Positions 13,603 to 21,431 of a stretch of DNA of 22,212 bases are shown in pieces. Position 1 is the first letter of the stretch. The number at the start of each line of letters is the position of its first letter. The DNA is from an uncultured Treponema sp. (GTDB lineage: Bacteria > Spirochaetota > Spirochaetia > Treponematales > Treponemataceae), in contig CAMVJE010000023.1 of the NCBI GenBank assembly GCA_947167745.1, forward strand, positions 1 to 22,212, given 5' to 3'. The notes under the pieces were generated by a model, which worked only from the letters and a program-made list of their open reading frames with translations, was not told the origin of the DNA and searched no databases. The position numbers were made by a program, and so were the translations under genes.

Positions 13603-15447
13603 ATGGAAAAAAACACCGTTTGGGCAATTTCCCTTTCTACCGTCGTGTTAGTAGGATTTTTTGCCGCACAGACTTTTTTGTTTCCTCCAAAAGCTCAGGA
13701 ACAGAATCAGGCAGAAAATCAGACTGAACAGAATTCGGTTGTCGTAGAAAATGAAGCTGGCAAAACAGAAAATTCAGAAATTGCAACTGACTCTTCTGAA
13801 ACAGGCATAATCGCATCAGAAAATTCAATTTCTGAATCAAGCGAAGAAATCAATCTTAATGAAGAAACTTTCAAAATCACTACAAATAAAGTACAGGTCA
13901 CTTTTACAAACCGTGGCGGCGATATCGTCAGCTATGAGTTAATCGAAAAAGACGACAAGGGCAACCTTAAAAACCGTGATGTGGATACAGGAAAGGGCGT
14001 TGAGCTTATCGAAAATCTTTCTGATAAAAACAGGGCTTTCGGCCTTTCTCTTGGCGGAGCTAACCGCCCAATCATCAATGACATTTTCACGGCAAAAAAA
14101 CTTGATGACTATTCAATTGGATTCTTCAAAAAGTTCACCTCAAAAAATGCAGACGGAACTACAAGCGAATTTACACTTGTTAAAAAATACACTTTTAAGC
14201 CGGACGATTACACTTTCAAACTAGACATCACAATCGATGGCGATGAGAATTTCAAGGGACTTGATGTGGGCGGCTCTGCTTACACGCTTCGCACGGCTCC
14301 GCAGATTGGTCCAAAATACAACCCAAAAGTTGACCGCTACGAATACCGCGAGTTGGTTTCATTCAATGGCGAAAAAAAGAAGGAAATCAAACTTGGTACA
14401 AAGCAGACAAAAAACTATGAGCGTGACTGGGTGTGGACGGCAATGGCTGGAAAATATTTCGAGTTCATCGTCTATCCCGAAAACAAAAATGCAATGTCGA
14501 GCACGGTCGTGTACAATTCAGAAATTGAAGTCGGAGAATCTGCCAATGCTCAGGTCAAAATGACTCGAAAGGCAACTGATTCAAAAGAAACTAACGATAG
14601 TTATTATATCTATGCTGGTCCTCGAAATGAATCTGAACTTAAAAAATATGTTTCAGAAGATAAAAATGAATGGGGATTGAGCGGAGTTCACTTCAACGAA
14701 AGTTTACAGACTTCAGGATTCTTATATTGGCTTGAGGTCATTCTTAAATTCCTGCTCGAAACCATAAATAAAATTGTTCATAACTGGGGTGTTTCAATCA
14801 TCATCGTTACGATAATTTTGAAAATGGCACTTTTCCCGATTACAAAGAAAAGTCTGGAAGGAACTCAGAAAATGCAGCAGTTCCAGCCGAAAATGAAAGA
14901 GCTCCAGGAAAAATATAAGGGCGACCCGCAAAAATTGCAGATGGAAACGGCAAAAATGTATAAAGAGATTGGATACAATCCGATGAGTGGCTGTCTGCCA
15001 TTGCTTTTCCAGTTTGTAATTTTGTTTGCTATGTACAATCTGTTCAACAATTACTTTGAATTCCGTGGTGCTTCATTCATCAAGGGATGGATTGATGATC
15101 TTTCAGTCGGTGATCATGTCGGTCCGGTTTTTGAGCAGGGTCTTCCTTTCCTGGGCTGGAATCAGATTCGTATTCTGCCGGTAGTTTATGTAATTTCTCA
15201 GCTTTTATTTGGAAAAATCACTCAGAATGGTGGTACCGCTACAGCTCAGACTGGCGGACAGATGAAGATGATGATGTACGGTATGCCGATTATGTTCTTC
15301 TTCCTCTTCTACAATGCTCCGGCAGGTTTGCTCCTTTACTGGACAGTTTCAAACATTTTCCAGCTTGGACAGCAACTTGTCATCAATAAAATGATGAAGA
15401 ATAAAAAGCCAGTTTTGGTTAAATCAAATAGTAAGAACAAACGATAG
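13603..15447 (+). CDS. yidC: Membrane protein insertase YidC
   Basis: YidC inserts and folds inner-membrane proteins, alone or with SecYEG. The 614 residues begin with a transmembrane helix (about 6-27). A linker rich in Gln/Glu/Ser/Asn (about 30-90) follows, then a long periplasmic beta domain and a C-terminal insertase core with five helices. The core begins around VHNWGVSIIIVTIILKMALF and PITKKSLEGTQKMQ, and includes YNPMSGCLPLLFQFVILFAM and PAGLLLYWTVSNIF. The groove position that is Arg in E. coli (IVRGIMYPLT) is Lys here (ILKMALFPIT), a substitution I recall from other phyla. The tail is Lys-rich. AAGGAAAAATTA precedes the ATG. Confidence 0.96.
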   Translation: MEKNTVWAISLSTVVLVGFFAAQTFLFPPKAQEQNQAENQTEQNSVVVENEAGKTENSEIATDSSETGIIASENSISESSEEINLNEETFKITTNKVQVTFTNRGGDIVSYELIEKDDKGNLKNRDVDTGKGVELIENLSDKNRAFGLSLGGANRPIINDIFTAKKLDDYSIGFFKKFTSKNADGTTSEFTLVKKYTFKPDDYTFKLDITIDGDENFKGLDVGGSAYTLRTAPQIGPKYNPKVDRYEYRELVSFNGEKKKEIKLGTKQTKNYERDWVWTAMAGKYFEFIVYPENKNAMSSTVVYNSEIEVGESANAQVKMTRKATDSKETNDSYYIYAGPRNESELKKYVSEDKNEWGLSGVHFNESLQTSGFLYWLEVILKFLLETINKIVHNWGVSIIIVTIILKMALFPITKKSLEGTQKMQQFQPKMKELQEKYKGDPQKLQMETAKMYKEIGYNPMSGCLPLLFQFVILFAMYNLFNNYFEFRGASFIKGWIDDLSVGDHVGPVFEQGLPFLGWNQIRILPVVYVISQLLFGKITQNGGTATAQTGGQMKMMMYGMPIMFFFLFYNAPAGLLLYWTVSNIFQLGQQLVINKMMKNKKPVLVKSNSKNKR

Positions 15448-15470
15448 TTAGTTATATAGGAGATAAATAA

Positions 15471-16175
15471 ATGACTTACGAGTTTGAAGGTAAAACAGAA
15501 AAAGACGCAATCGAAAGAGCAACAATCGAACTTGGTCTTGAAAGCGATCAGTTTGATGTTGAGATTATCGAAGTTCAGAAGAAGACATTGTTCAAATCTG
15601 GCTATGTTAAAATCCGTGTTCACACAGATGAGGCTACTCCGGGCGTAAAATACGATGACGAGTCTTCTTCACCATCAGAGACTGCAAAACGTGTCATGGG
15701 TAACCCAATTCCTCAGGATGAGTTTGAGCAGAAACTTGTTCAGTTTGTTTCAGATGTCATCGCAAAGATGGGCTATGAGGCAAGCGTAGAAGTTGCCTTC
15801 CGTGAAGAAAAGAAAATCGGACTTAAGCTCAGCTCAGAAAGCTCTTCAATCCTCATCGGTCGCAAAGGAAAGAACCTTGATGCTCTCCAGCTTTTGGCAA
15901 ATGTGTACGCAGGTCACCTGGGCCGAGAAGATGTCCGTATAATCCTTGACACTGAGAATTACCGTGTTCGTCGCGAGGAGAATCTTGTTCATCTGGCTTA
16001 CACAACTGCAGACAAAGTTCGCACAAAGAGAACTTCAATTCTTCTTGAGCCGATGAATCCGTTTGAACGCCGCCTTATCCACACAACTCTTAACGATTTC
16101 TCTGACATCGAGACAAAGAGCGAAGGCGAAGGTCTCTACAAACAGGTTCGCGTAATTTACAAAGGCAACTACTAA
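15471..16175 (+). CDS. khpB: RNA-binding protein KhpB (Jag/EloR)
   Basis: KhpB binds RNA, with KhpA in the bacteria studied, and influences cell elongation and division. The 234 residues have three parts. A Jag N-terminal domain spans 1-52 (TYEFEGKTEKDAIERATIEL to SGYVKIRV). A KH domain has the GRKG loop at 130-133 (SSSILIGRKGKNLDALQLL). An R3H domain runs from about 155 to 234 with the R-x3-H pair at R200 and H204 (FERRLIHTTLNDF). The ATG has TAGGAGATAAATAA upstream. It closes the rpmH-rnpA-yidD-yidC block and is followed by a terminator. Confidence 0.94.
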   Translation: MTYEFEGKTEKDAIERATIELGLESDQFDVEIIEVQKKTLFKSGYVKIRVHTDEATPGVKYDDESSSPSETAKRVMGNPIPQDEFEQKLVQFVSDVIAKMGYEASVEVAFREEKKIGLKLSSESSSILIGRKGKNLDALQLLANVYAGHLGREDVRIILDTENYRVRREENLVHLAYTTADKVRTKRTSILLEPMNPFERRLIHTTLNDFSDIETKSEGEGLYKQVRVIYKGNY

Positions 16176-16214
16176 TAATTACCACTGATAAATTTTAGAA
16201 AATGATTACAAAAG

Positions 16215-16242
16215 GCACTGTCAGAACGGCGGTGCTTTTTTT
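16215..16242 (+). terminator. Rho-independent terminator after khpB
   Basis: GCACTGTC (16215-16222), loop AGAAC, then GGCGGTGC (16228-16235) form an 8-bp stem with two wobble pairs, followed by seven Ts. It closes the rpmH-khpB block. Confidence 0.85.
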
Positions 16243-16287
16243 GTAACAAGCGGTAATTCTGTTCGTTTTAACAGTAAGGACCTTATT

Positions 16288-17100
16288 ATGAAGAAAATAA
16301 TTTCAATCCTAGGTGTGATTTCATTTTCGCTTGCGGCTTTATCAGCCCAATCCCTATCTACTGAAATTTTAGAAAAGGTTAAAGAAAGCGGTGAGTTGCA
16401 GAATATATTCTTGAATGATGATGAAGTCAAACTATCGTTAGTTCCAAATACTGAGCTATCAAAACTTGCAATAAGTCACTGGGATAATAAAGAAAAGCCT
16501 CGTCTCACAACCGAAAAATTGTTCTATCTTGATAAAAAAACTATCGATAGTAAGCAAGGAAAATCTGGCATTGATTCAAATTCCGTAAATCTATCGATTA
16601 CTGAAGTTTCAAAAGTAATCCGTTCTATTTCTACGATGAAAGGCACGGAATATTACTCAAACCGCCACAAAAAGTGGGAGACTCTTTATCACGAAGCTTA
16701 TCTGATTGATTCTCCAGAAAGCAAAAAAAGAATCCCTGACGACACGGAAGGTAGCGCTGACGGAAAAACCCTTTACTGTATGCAGGACGATAATTCGTTT
16801 GGAAAGTGCTATTATTCGCTCTCATACAGGCAGAGTGCAAATGAAGTGAGTGTTTGCTTCGACAATTTTGAACCTCTGAAATTCGCTTTCATCACGGCAG
16901 CAAAAGCCCACAATGTCAAAATAAATCTCGTGGTCATTGATGAGGGAGACCATTTCCTGGTTTATTTAATGGTGCAGGCCTATTATCCGCGAATCTCAAT
17001 GCTGGAAGAAAAGATGATAGATTCTTTCAATGCAAGGGTTGATTCGATTTATAAGTGGTTCGTCAAGGAGATGGGAATGGGGCTACCCGAGACTCACTAA
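16288..17100 (+). CDS. Exported protein of unknown function, 270 residues
   Basis: A clear Sec signal peptide opens the protein (MKKIISILGVISFSLAALSA, with cleavage likely after LSA at residue 20). The mature part contains ISTMKGTEYYSNRHKKWETL, then YHEAYLIDSPESKKRIPDD. It goes on to CYYSLSYRQSANEVSVCFDN and a C-terminal segment INLVVIDEGDHFLVYLMVQA. I associate this with a family of uncharacterised periplasmic or outer-membrane-associated spirochaete proteins (possibly DUF6675), but do not claim a function. No membrane helix beyond the signal, no lipobox. AAGGA precedes the ATG. It stands alone between the khpB terminator and its own terminator. Confidence 0.78.
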   Translation: MKKIISILGVISFSLAALSAQSLSTEILEKVKESGELQNIFLNDDEVKLSLVPNTELSKLAISHWDNKEKPRLTTEKLFYLDKKTIDSKQGKSGIDSNSVNLSITEVSKVIRSISTMKGTEYYSNRHKKWETLYHEAYLIDSPESKKRIPDDTEGSADGKTLYCMQDDNSFGKCYYSLSYRQSANEVSVCFDNFEPLKFAFITAAKAHNVKINLVVIDEGDHFLVYLMVQAYYPRISMLEEKMIDSFNARVDSIYKWFVKEMGMGLPETH

Positions 17101-17121
17101 AAACTCGTCTCACGAGTTTTT
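17099..17121 (+). terminator. Rho-independent terminator after the 270-residue exported protein
   Basis: AAAAACTCGT (17099-17108), loop CTC, then ACGAGTTTTT (17112-17121): a perfect 10-bp stem whose 3' arm ends in five Ts. The stem overlaps the stop codon of the upstream gene. Confidence 0.85.
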
Positions 17122-17235
17122 GCGGCAAGCCGCCGTTCGCTAGGGTCGGCTGTTCCGCACTTTGCTCACGCTCATTCCTGCGCTCCCTTGCGGTCGCTTC
17201 GGAACTGCTTCGCAGGTGCTCCATAGCCTAGCCCA
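17122..17235. repeat. GC-rich intergenic hairpin repeat, copy B
   Basis: GC-rich DNA in AT-rich surroundings, with no open frame that looks like protein. It holds CTAGGGTCGGC, GTTCC (17152-17156), CTCATTCCTGCGC, GGAAC (17201-17205) and a closing GCCTAGCCC that is inverse to the opening CTAGG. The order of these blocks matches copy A at 321-433. It fills the space between the terminator and the promoter of the isomerase gene. Confidence 0.6.
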
Positions 17236-17248
17236 TCAGCTCAAAAAA

Positions 17249-17257
17249 TGATATTAT
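17249..17257 (+). promoter_or_regulatory. Candidate promoter for the dual-domain isomerase gene
   Basis: TGA-TATTAT (TATTAT at 17252-17257) is an extended -10 about 25 bases before the ATG, directly after repeat B. AATAGGAGT provides a good ribosome site. There is no clear -35. Confidence 0.45.
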
Positions 17258-17283
17258 TTAAATTCAGACAATAGGAGTCAAAA

Positions 17284-18321
17284 ATGAAAAAAAATCTTTT
17301 TGCGGCAATTTTTGCGTTGCTTGCAATATCTTTTGGAGGATGTAAACCTATGGACAAATCGTTGGACGCGATTAAAGGAAAAGACGGACTTTTTGCAATT
17401 ATGGAAACAAGCAAAGGTCCAATCGTACTTGAGCTTTTCTACAAAAAAACACCGCTCACTGTAACGAATTTCGTTGGTCTTGCAGAAGGCACTCTTGATG
17501 CTCACAAAGGCAAGCATTTTTATGACGGTCTTACTTTCCACCGTGTTATCGCTGACTTTATGATTCAGGGAGGCGATCCAGAGGGTAGCGGTCGTGGCGG
17601 TCCTGGTTATCGATTCGCTGATGAATTTGACCCTAGCCTCAACTTTGATAAGCCAGGTTATCTTGCTATGGCAAATGCCGGCCCTGGCACAAACGGAAGC
17701 CAGTTCTTTATTACACATGTTCCTACAGACTGGCTCAACCAGAAGCATACAATTTTTGGTCAGGTTGTAAACGCCGACAGTCAGGCTGTTGTTAATGCTG
17801 TTCAGCAGGGTGATAAAATTGTAAAGGTTACAATTGTTCGACAGGGTGCAGATGCAGAAAAATTCACTGCTAGTCAGGCTGATTTTGACAAGCACGCTTC
17901 TGAAGCTAAAGCAAAGGCTGCTGAAAGGGCAAAAGCTGCAGCAGCTGCAAGAATCAAAGAAGTAGAAGAAAAATTCCCTGGATTCAGCAAGGATTCAAAC
18001 GGAATCTACTATAAAATTACAAAAGTAGTCAGCGGAAACAAAATTGGAGGAAAACGCGCAGTTGCTGTTGAATACAAGGGCTATTTCGTAAATGGTCAGG
18101 TTTTCGATCAGTCAAAAGGCCGAGGTCCTCTTGAGTTCACTACAGCTGGAGGTCAGATGATTCCAGGCTTTGATATTATGGTTCAGGATATGAAACTTGG
18201 CGAAAAAAGAACGATTGTCCTTCCTCCAAGTCAGGCTTATGGCGAGAACGGCATTCCGGGCGTAATTCCTGGCGGCGCTTACCTCGCATTTGACATTGAG
18301 CTTACAAAAGTTAAGAACTAA
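17284..18321 (+). CDS. Lipoprotein with cyclophilin and FKBP isomerase domains
   Basis: A predicted periplasmic peptidyl-prolyl isomerase with two unrelated catalytic domains. The signal peptide ends in a loose lipobox with Cys20 (AISFGGC). The cyclophilin domain (about 37-188) keeps every key residue: [15 protein letters not shown] gives Arg87, Phe92 and Gln95; NGSQFFIT gives Phe142; [11 protein letters not shown] gives Trp150 and His155. A Lys/Ala-rich helical linker (about 205-235) follows. The FKBP domain (about 255-345) has [36 protein letters not shown] and [20 protein letters not shown]; the pocket Trp of human FKBP12 is Phe, as often in bacteria. Cyclophilin-FKBP fusions (CFBP) have been described from Treponema denticola. 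It probably helps fold exported proteins. TAGGAG precedes the ATG. Confidence 0.93.
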   Translation: MKKNLFAAIFALLAISFGGCKPMDKSLDAIKGKDGLFAIMETSKGPIVLELFYKKTPLTVTNFVGLAEGTLDAHKGKHFYDGLTFHRVIADFMIQGGDPEGSGRGGPGYRFADEFDPSLNFDKPGYLAMANAGPGTNGSQFFITHVPTDWLNQKHTIFGQVVNADSQAVVNAVQQGDKIVKVTIVRQGADAEKFTASQADFDKHASEAKAKAAERAKAAAAARIKEVEEKFPGFSKDSNGIYYKITKVVSGNKIGGKRAVAVEYKGYFVNGQVFDQSKGRGPLEFTTAGGQMIPGFDIMVQDMKLGEKRTIVLPPSQAYGENGIPGVIPGGAYLAFDIELTKVKN

Positions 18322-18324
18322 GTT

Positions 18325-19533
18325 CTAGGAAGAAGCTGAATCTAAAACTCTAGCTAAAAGAGCGTACGGTTTGAAAGTACGCTCTTTTTTTATGTCTTTG
18401 ACGGCAAAATAAAAATATGCGGTTCGCAAAAAAAGTGGTAGCGTAAATAAAAAGCTAACTGTAGGAAAACTTCTTTCGATAATAGAGCAGATAAGAATGT
18501 ATAAAAGAGAAAAAAAACTTGTCCATGACCAATAGTATATTTGAAGTTTTCGGTTATGAACCGGTCTGAAAATCGCAAAAGCCGCAATCAGGTGCAAGGG
18601 AAACAAAAAGAAAAATTGTATGTTGTTTCGGAACATGCTTTGATTTGAGAAGATATCCTGATAAAGAATTACGCATCCTGCCAAACCTGCTACAAAAAGA
18701 ATCAGAAAATCAAATATCTGTGCACTTTTAAAAATTGAAAGAATATATAATTTTTCAAAAAAATAGGCTAACACTTGGTAGGCTGTCAGTAAAAAGACAA
18801 AACTTGCAAATAAAATTAACGAAACAATGAGAGAAATTCGTTCCTTATGGAAAACTTTTGAAAAATCCTGTTTATGGAATTCAAGGGTTTCTTTATCGGT
18901 AGTGAGAACAAAACTATCGTTCATTAGTTGATAATTAACATTATGCTGAATTATTTTGGAAAAGAAGTTTTGTTTGTTAGATGTTTTATCGCTTGCCATC
19001 CTTGCAGAATCGTGGAGAATTACCGATATATGAGTTTCAGAATTGTTTGTAAGCAGGTCAAAATCATAGTTGTATTCTGGGAGGGCTTTGTGAAGAGTTG
19101 ATATGAAATTGAAAATATAAGCAACTTCAGCGGAGTTTAAATCCAGAAAAGACTCAGTCAAACTAACATTAGTTTGTTTTTGTTGGGTAAGAAAATAATC
19201 AATGAATGGAAATGATTTGATTTCGGCCTTCTGCCCTTTAAGAAAAAATTTCAGAAGAAAAAGCTGGTCGTTAAAGTTTTCAAAATGAGCAAAATCTATT
19301 ATCTGATCAAAATCATTTTCTGCATCGTAAAAGCGAAGACAACTTTTTGAAAAGAGTGAGTGCAGAATATCATTATAATTGACGGTGAGAATTGAAATTT
19401 TCGCATTTTGGGAGAGTTTTTCTGGAAATTCAGCTGGAAATAAAGAGAACAAGGGAAAAAGGACGAGAAACTGAACGAGAAAAATTTTTTTTATATTGGC
19501 AGTAAACTTTCTTCTATTTAGAATTAAAAACAT
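18325..19533 (-). CDS. Degenerate DUF4105/Lnb-like membrane protein
   Basis: The 402 residues have a signal anchor (about 14-34), an extracytoplasmic domain (about 45-190) and five predicted helices (about 233-253, 272-292, 305-323, 335-352, 356-376). The domain follows the DUF4105 plan: ISILTVNYNDILHSLFSKSC then LRFYD at the usual L-F-G-H-T-A-L-R position, IDFAHFENF, SFLDLNSAEVAYIF, and YNYDFDLLTNNSETHI at the usual Y-x-Y-D-F-x-x-N-N-C-A-T position. DUF4105 proteins are thought to use the His and Cys of these motifs; here they are Lys63 and Ser165. The domain-plus-helices layout resembles the lipoprotein N-acyltransferase Lnb described in Bacteroides. Catalysis is therefore doubtful. The stop lies 3 bases from that of the convergent isomerase gene. 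Confidence 0.65.
   Translation of the reverse strand: MFLILNRRKFTANIKKIFLVQFLVLFPLFSLFPAEFPEKLSQNAKISILTVNYNDILHSLFSKSCLRFYDAENDFDQIIDFAHFENFNDQLFLLKFFLKGQKAEIKSFPFIDYFLTQQKQTNVSLTESFLDLNSAEVAYIFNFISTLHKALPEYNYDFDLLTNNSETHISVILHDSARMASDKTSNKQNFFSKIIQHNVNYQLMNDSFVLTTDKETLEFHKQDFSKVFHKERISLIVSLILFASFVFLLTAYQVLAYFFEKLYILSIFKSAQIFDFLILFVAGLAGCVILYQDIFSNQSMFRNNIQFFFLFPLHLIAAFAIFRPVHNRKLQIYYWSWTSFFSLLYILICSIIERSFPTVSFLFTLPLFLRTAYFYFAVKDIKKERTFKPYALLARVLDSASS
18356..18391 (+). terminator. Terminator of the isomerase gene, inside the convergent gene
   Basis: AAAAGAGCGTAC (18356-18367), loop GGTTTGAAA, and GTACGCTCTTTT (18377-18388) form a perfect 12-bp stem followed by more Ts. It lies 34 bases after the isomerase stop and within the last codons of the reverse-strand membrane protein, which read KKERTFKPYALL through the hairpin. 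The A-rich 5' arm would also allow it to act on the reverse strand. Confidence 0.9.
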
Positions 19534-19580
19534 TTTTTATGACTTTCAACTACTTTTATTTTAAGCGAAAATTCACTCTA

Positions 19581-19609
19581 TTGCTAGAGAATTCGTAAAA
19601 TGATAGAAT
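19581..19609 (+). promoter_or_regulatory. Promoter of the adenine methyltransferase gene
   Basis: TTGCTA (19581-19586), a 17-base spacer, and extended -10 TGA-TAGAAT (TAGAAT 19604-19609). The ATG follows 27 bases after the -10. No Shine-Dalgarno sequence is visible in the T-rich leader. Confidence 0.62.
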
Positions 19610-19636
19610 TTCATATCTTCAAACAATTCGGTTTTT

Positions 19637-21319
19637 ATGGAATTTAATTCGCCCTATCTTACAGAGCAGATAATCGCCTACATCGGTAACAAACGAAAAC
19701 TTCTCCCCCTGATTTATAAAGCTATTGAAAATGCAGGGCTTTCTCCAGATGAAAATCTTTCTTTTTTTGATGTGTTTTCTGGGAGCGGCGTTGTCTCGAG
19801 ATTTGCGAAGTATCTTGGATTTGAAGTTTACGCCAATGACTGGGAATACTATGCCTATGTCTTGAACCGGGGATTTTTGGATGTCAATGAGTCTGAAATT
19901 GCGAAGATTTTCGGAAGCCAGGCCGAATTTGAAAGGCTTTTAAAAGAGATAAATTCACTTGCTCTGCCAGACGAGAAAAATCAGTACATTGCAAAATATT
20001 ATGCGCCGAAAAAATTTGATGTTGAGCAGGCTGATTATAAGACCGAGCGGCTTTTTTACACGCGAGAAAATGCCCTTGCCATCGATAAAATCCGGAATTG
20101 GCTTGAAAGTGATAAATTCAAAACGAAATTTGAGAAATCAGAAGTTCGAGAAAAGGCATTTTATCTTTTGCTGGCGAATTTGCTCTATGAGTCGGCGACA
20201 CACACTAACACTTCCGGGGTTTTTAAGGCCTTTCATAAGGAATTTGGCGGTCATGGAAAAGATGCCCTCAGCCGGATTATGAAAAAAATTGAGCTTCACT
20301 CCCCTGTTTTGATTGATTCAAATTCTCCGATTCATGTTTTTCAGGAAAATGCCAATGAACTGGCCCGAAAAATCAAAGGCATCGATATCGCTTACCTGGA
20401 TCCGCCCTACAATCAGCATCAATATGGAAGCAATTATCACATGCTGAACACGATTGCCAAATGGGATAAAATTCCGGCTCCCCTGGAACTGAATTCAAAA
20501 GGCGTACTCAAAAAAAAGGCGGCCATTCGTGAAGACTGGGTAAATACTCGCTCCGATTATTGCTACAAGGACTCCGCGGAAGAATCTTTTGAAGATTTGA
20601 TTATGCACCTTGATGCCCGATTTATTTTTATCAGCTACAGCACTGATGGAATCATTCCTTTTGAGAAGATGCGGGAAATCTGCACCAAGCGGGGGCGGCT
20701 TTCTCTGGTGACAAATGAGTATACGACTTATCGCGGAGGCAAGCAGAGCAACCGTCGCCAGAATACGAACATTGAATTTATTTTGAGCATTGACACGAGC
20801 CGAAAAAGCGATGAAGATTCGATTCGGGAAATTGATTTTATTCTCAAACGAAAGAAAACCCTTCTGCTCTTTAAACAAAAATATTCTTTTAGTCGGTTGG
20901 AAGATATTGCGGATAAAATTTTATCCGAGGAAAAAATTCTCTTTGTGGCGGGAGTCAAAATTCAGACGAAAGATTTTTTCACTTTGGAAATTCCAGAAAA
21001 TTTTGATGATTTGAATTTCGACCAGCTGAATGATTTGAGTGAAAAACTAACGAACGCTAGTTGCGAGACAAAGGAAGAAGAACTTTCAGAAATTCTTCTG
21101 CGGCTGAATTGGACTGATTCTGACAAAAGAACATTAGTAAAGATGATTCCTCAAACTTTGAATAAACTTGCAAATAAAAAGAACGAACAGTCGTTTGTAA
21201 AGTGGCTTCCTAAAATTGAAGAATTGCGAAAAACGAACGAAAGTTTGTATAGCTTGATTTCAGAAAAACTTGATAGGATAAAAGCTGTAGCAGAACGAAG
21301 GTTTTCGGTCGTGAAATAA
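19637..21319 (+). CDS. Solitary D12-class adenine-N6 DNA methyltransferase
   Basis: This enzyme should transfer methyl groups from SAM to N6 of adenine in DNA. Motifs are in the alpha (D12) order: AYIGNKRKLLPLI (14-26), motif I FDVFSGSGVVSRF (44-56), a recognition region (about 80-250, with NTSGVFKAFHKEFGG), then motif IV AYLDPPYNQHQYGSNYHML (252-270). The block YTTYRGGKQSNRRQNTNIEF is like the C-terminal core of M.NlaIII/M.FokI-type enzymes. Residues 400-560 are an extra charged helical extension with no nuclease motif I can see. No restriction gene adjoins it, so it looks like an orphan. The recognition sequence is not predictable. A DnaA-box cluster begins 3 bases after the stop. Confidence 0.85.
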   Translation: MEFNSPYLTEQIIAYIGNKRKLLPLIYKAIENAGLSPDENLSFFDVFSGSGVVSRFAKYLGFEVYANDWEYYAYVLNRGFLDVNESEIAKIFGSQAEFERLLKEINSLALPDEKNQYIAKYYAPKKFDVEQADYKTERLFYTRENALAIDKIRNWLESDKFKTKFEKSEVREKAFYLLLANLLYESATHTNTSGVFKAFHKEFGGHGKDALSRIMKKIELHSPVLIDSNSPIHVFQENANELARKIKGIDIAYLDPPYNQHQYGSNYHMLNTIAKWDKIPAPLELNSKGVLKKKAAIREDWVNTRSDYCYKDSAEESFEDLIMHLDARFIFISYSTDGIIPFEKMREICTKRGRLSLVTNEYTTYRGGKQSNRRQNTNIEFILSIDTSRKSDEDSIREIDFILKRKKTLLLFKQKYSFSRLEDIADKILSEEKILFVAGVKIQTKDFFTLEIPENFDDLNFDQLNDLSEKLTNASCETKEEELSEILLRLNWTDSDKRTLVKMIPQTLNKLANKKNEQSFVKWLPKIEELRKTNESLYSLISEKLDRIKAVAERRFSVVK

Positions 21320-21321
21320 CT

Positions 21322-21389
21322 TGTGGATAAATTAAACTAACGAACGGTAAATAAAAGTTTTCCACAATGTATGCACAATTTGTGGAAAA
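21322..21389. promoter_or_regulatory. Cluster of four DnaA-box-like sites
   Basis: One perfect box TGTGGATAA (21322-21330) and three single-mismatch boxes: TTTTCCACA (21358-21366), GTATGCACA (21369-21377) and TGTGGAAAA (21381-21389). Boxes two and four form an inverted pair around box three. The group lies between the adenine methyltransferase and the CmpB-like gene. Confidence 0.65.
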
Positions 21390-21408
21390 TTCTAACTAAC
21401 GATTGGTA
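21336..21408 (+). repeat. Direct repeat flanking DnaA-box-like sites
   Basis: ACTAACGAACGGTA (21336-21349) and ACTAACGATTGGTA (21395-21408) match at 12 of 14 positions, starts 59 bases apart, and enclose three of the four DnaA-box-like sites. A related ACTAACGAACG also occurs inside the methyltransferase gene near 21048. Confidence 0.6.
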
Positions 21409-21431
21409 GAAAATTAAAAAGGAGACTTCTT

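Noticed and set aside
13976..14563. Forward frames of 82 and 108 codons inside yidC
   Set aside because: They lie wholly within the periplasmic domain of YidC in another frame, with no ribosome site.
16258..16274. Small CTGTT/AACAG hairpin before the exported protein gene as a regulatory switch
   Set aside because: The 5-bp stem is too short to separate from chance in AT-rich DNA.
17278..17895. Reverse-strand frame of 205 codons opposite the isomerase gene
   Set aside because: No family resemblance; the forward strand encodes a complete cyclophilin domain there.
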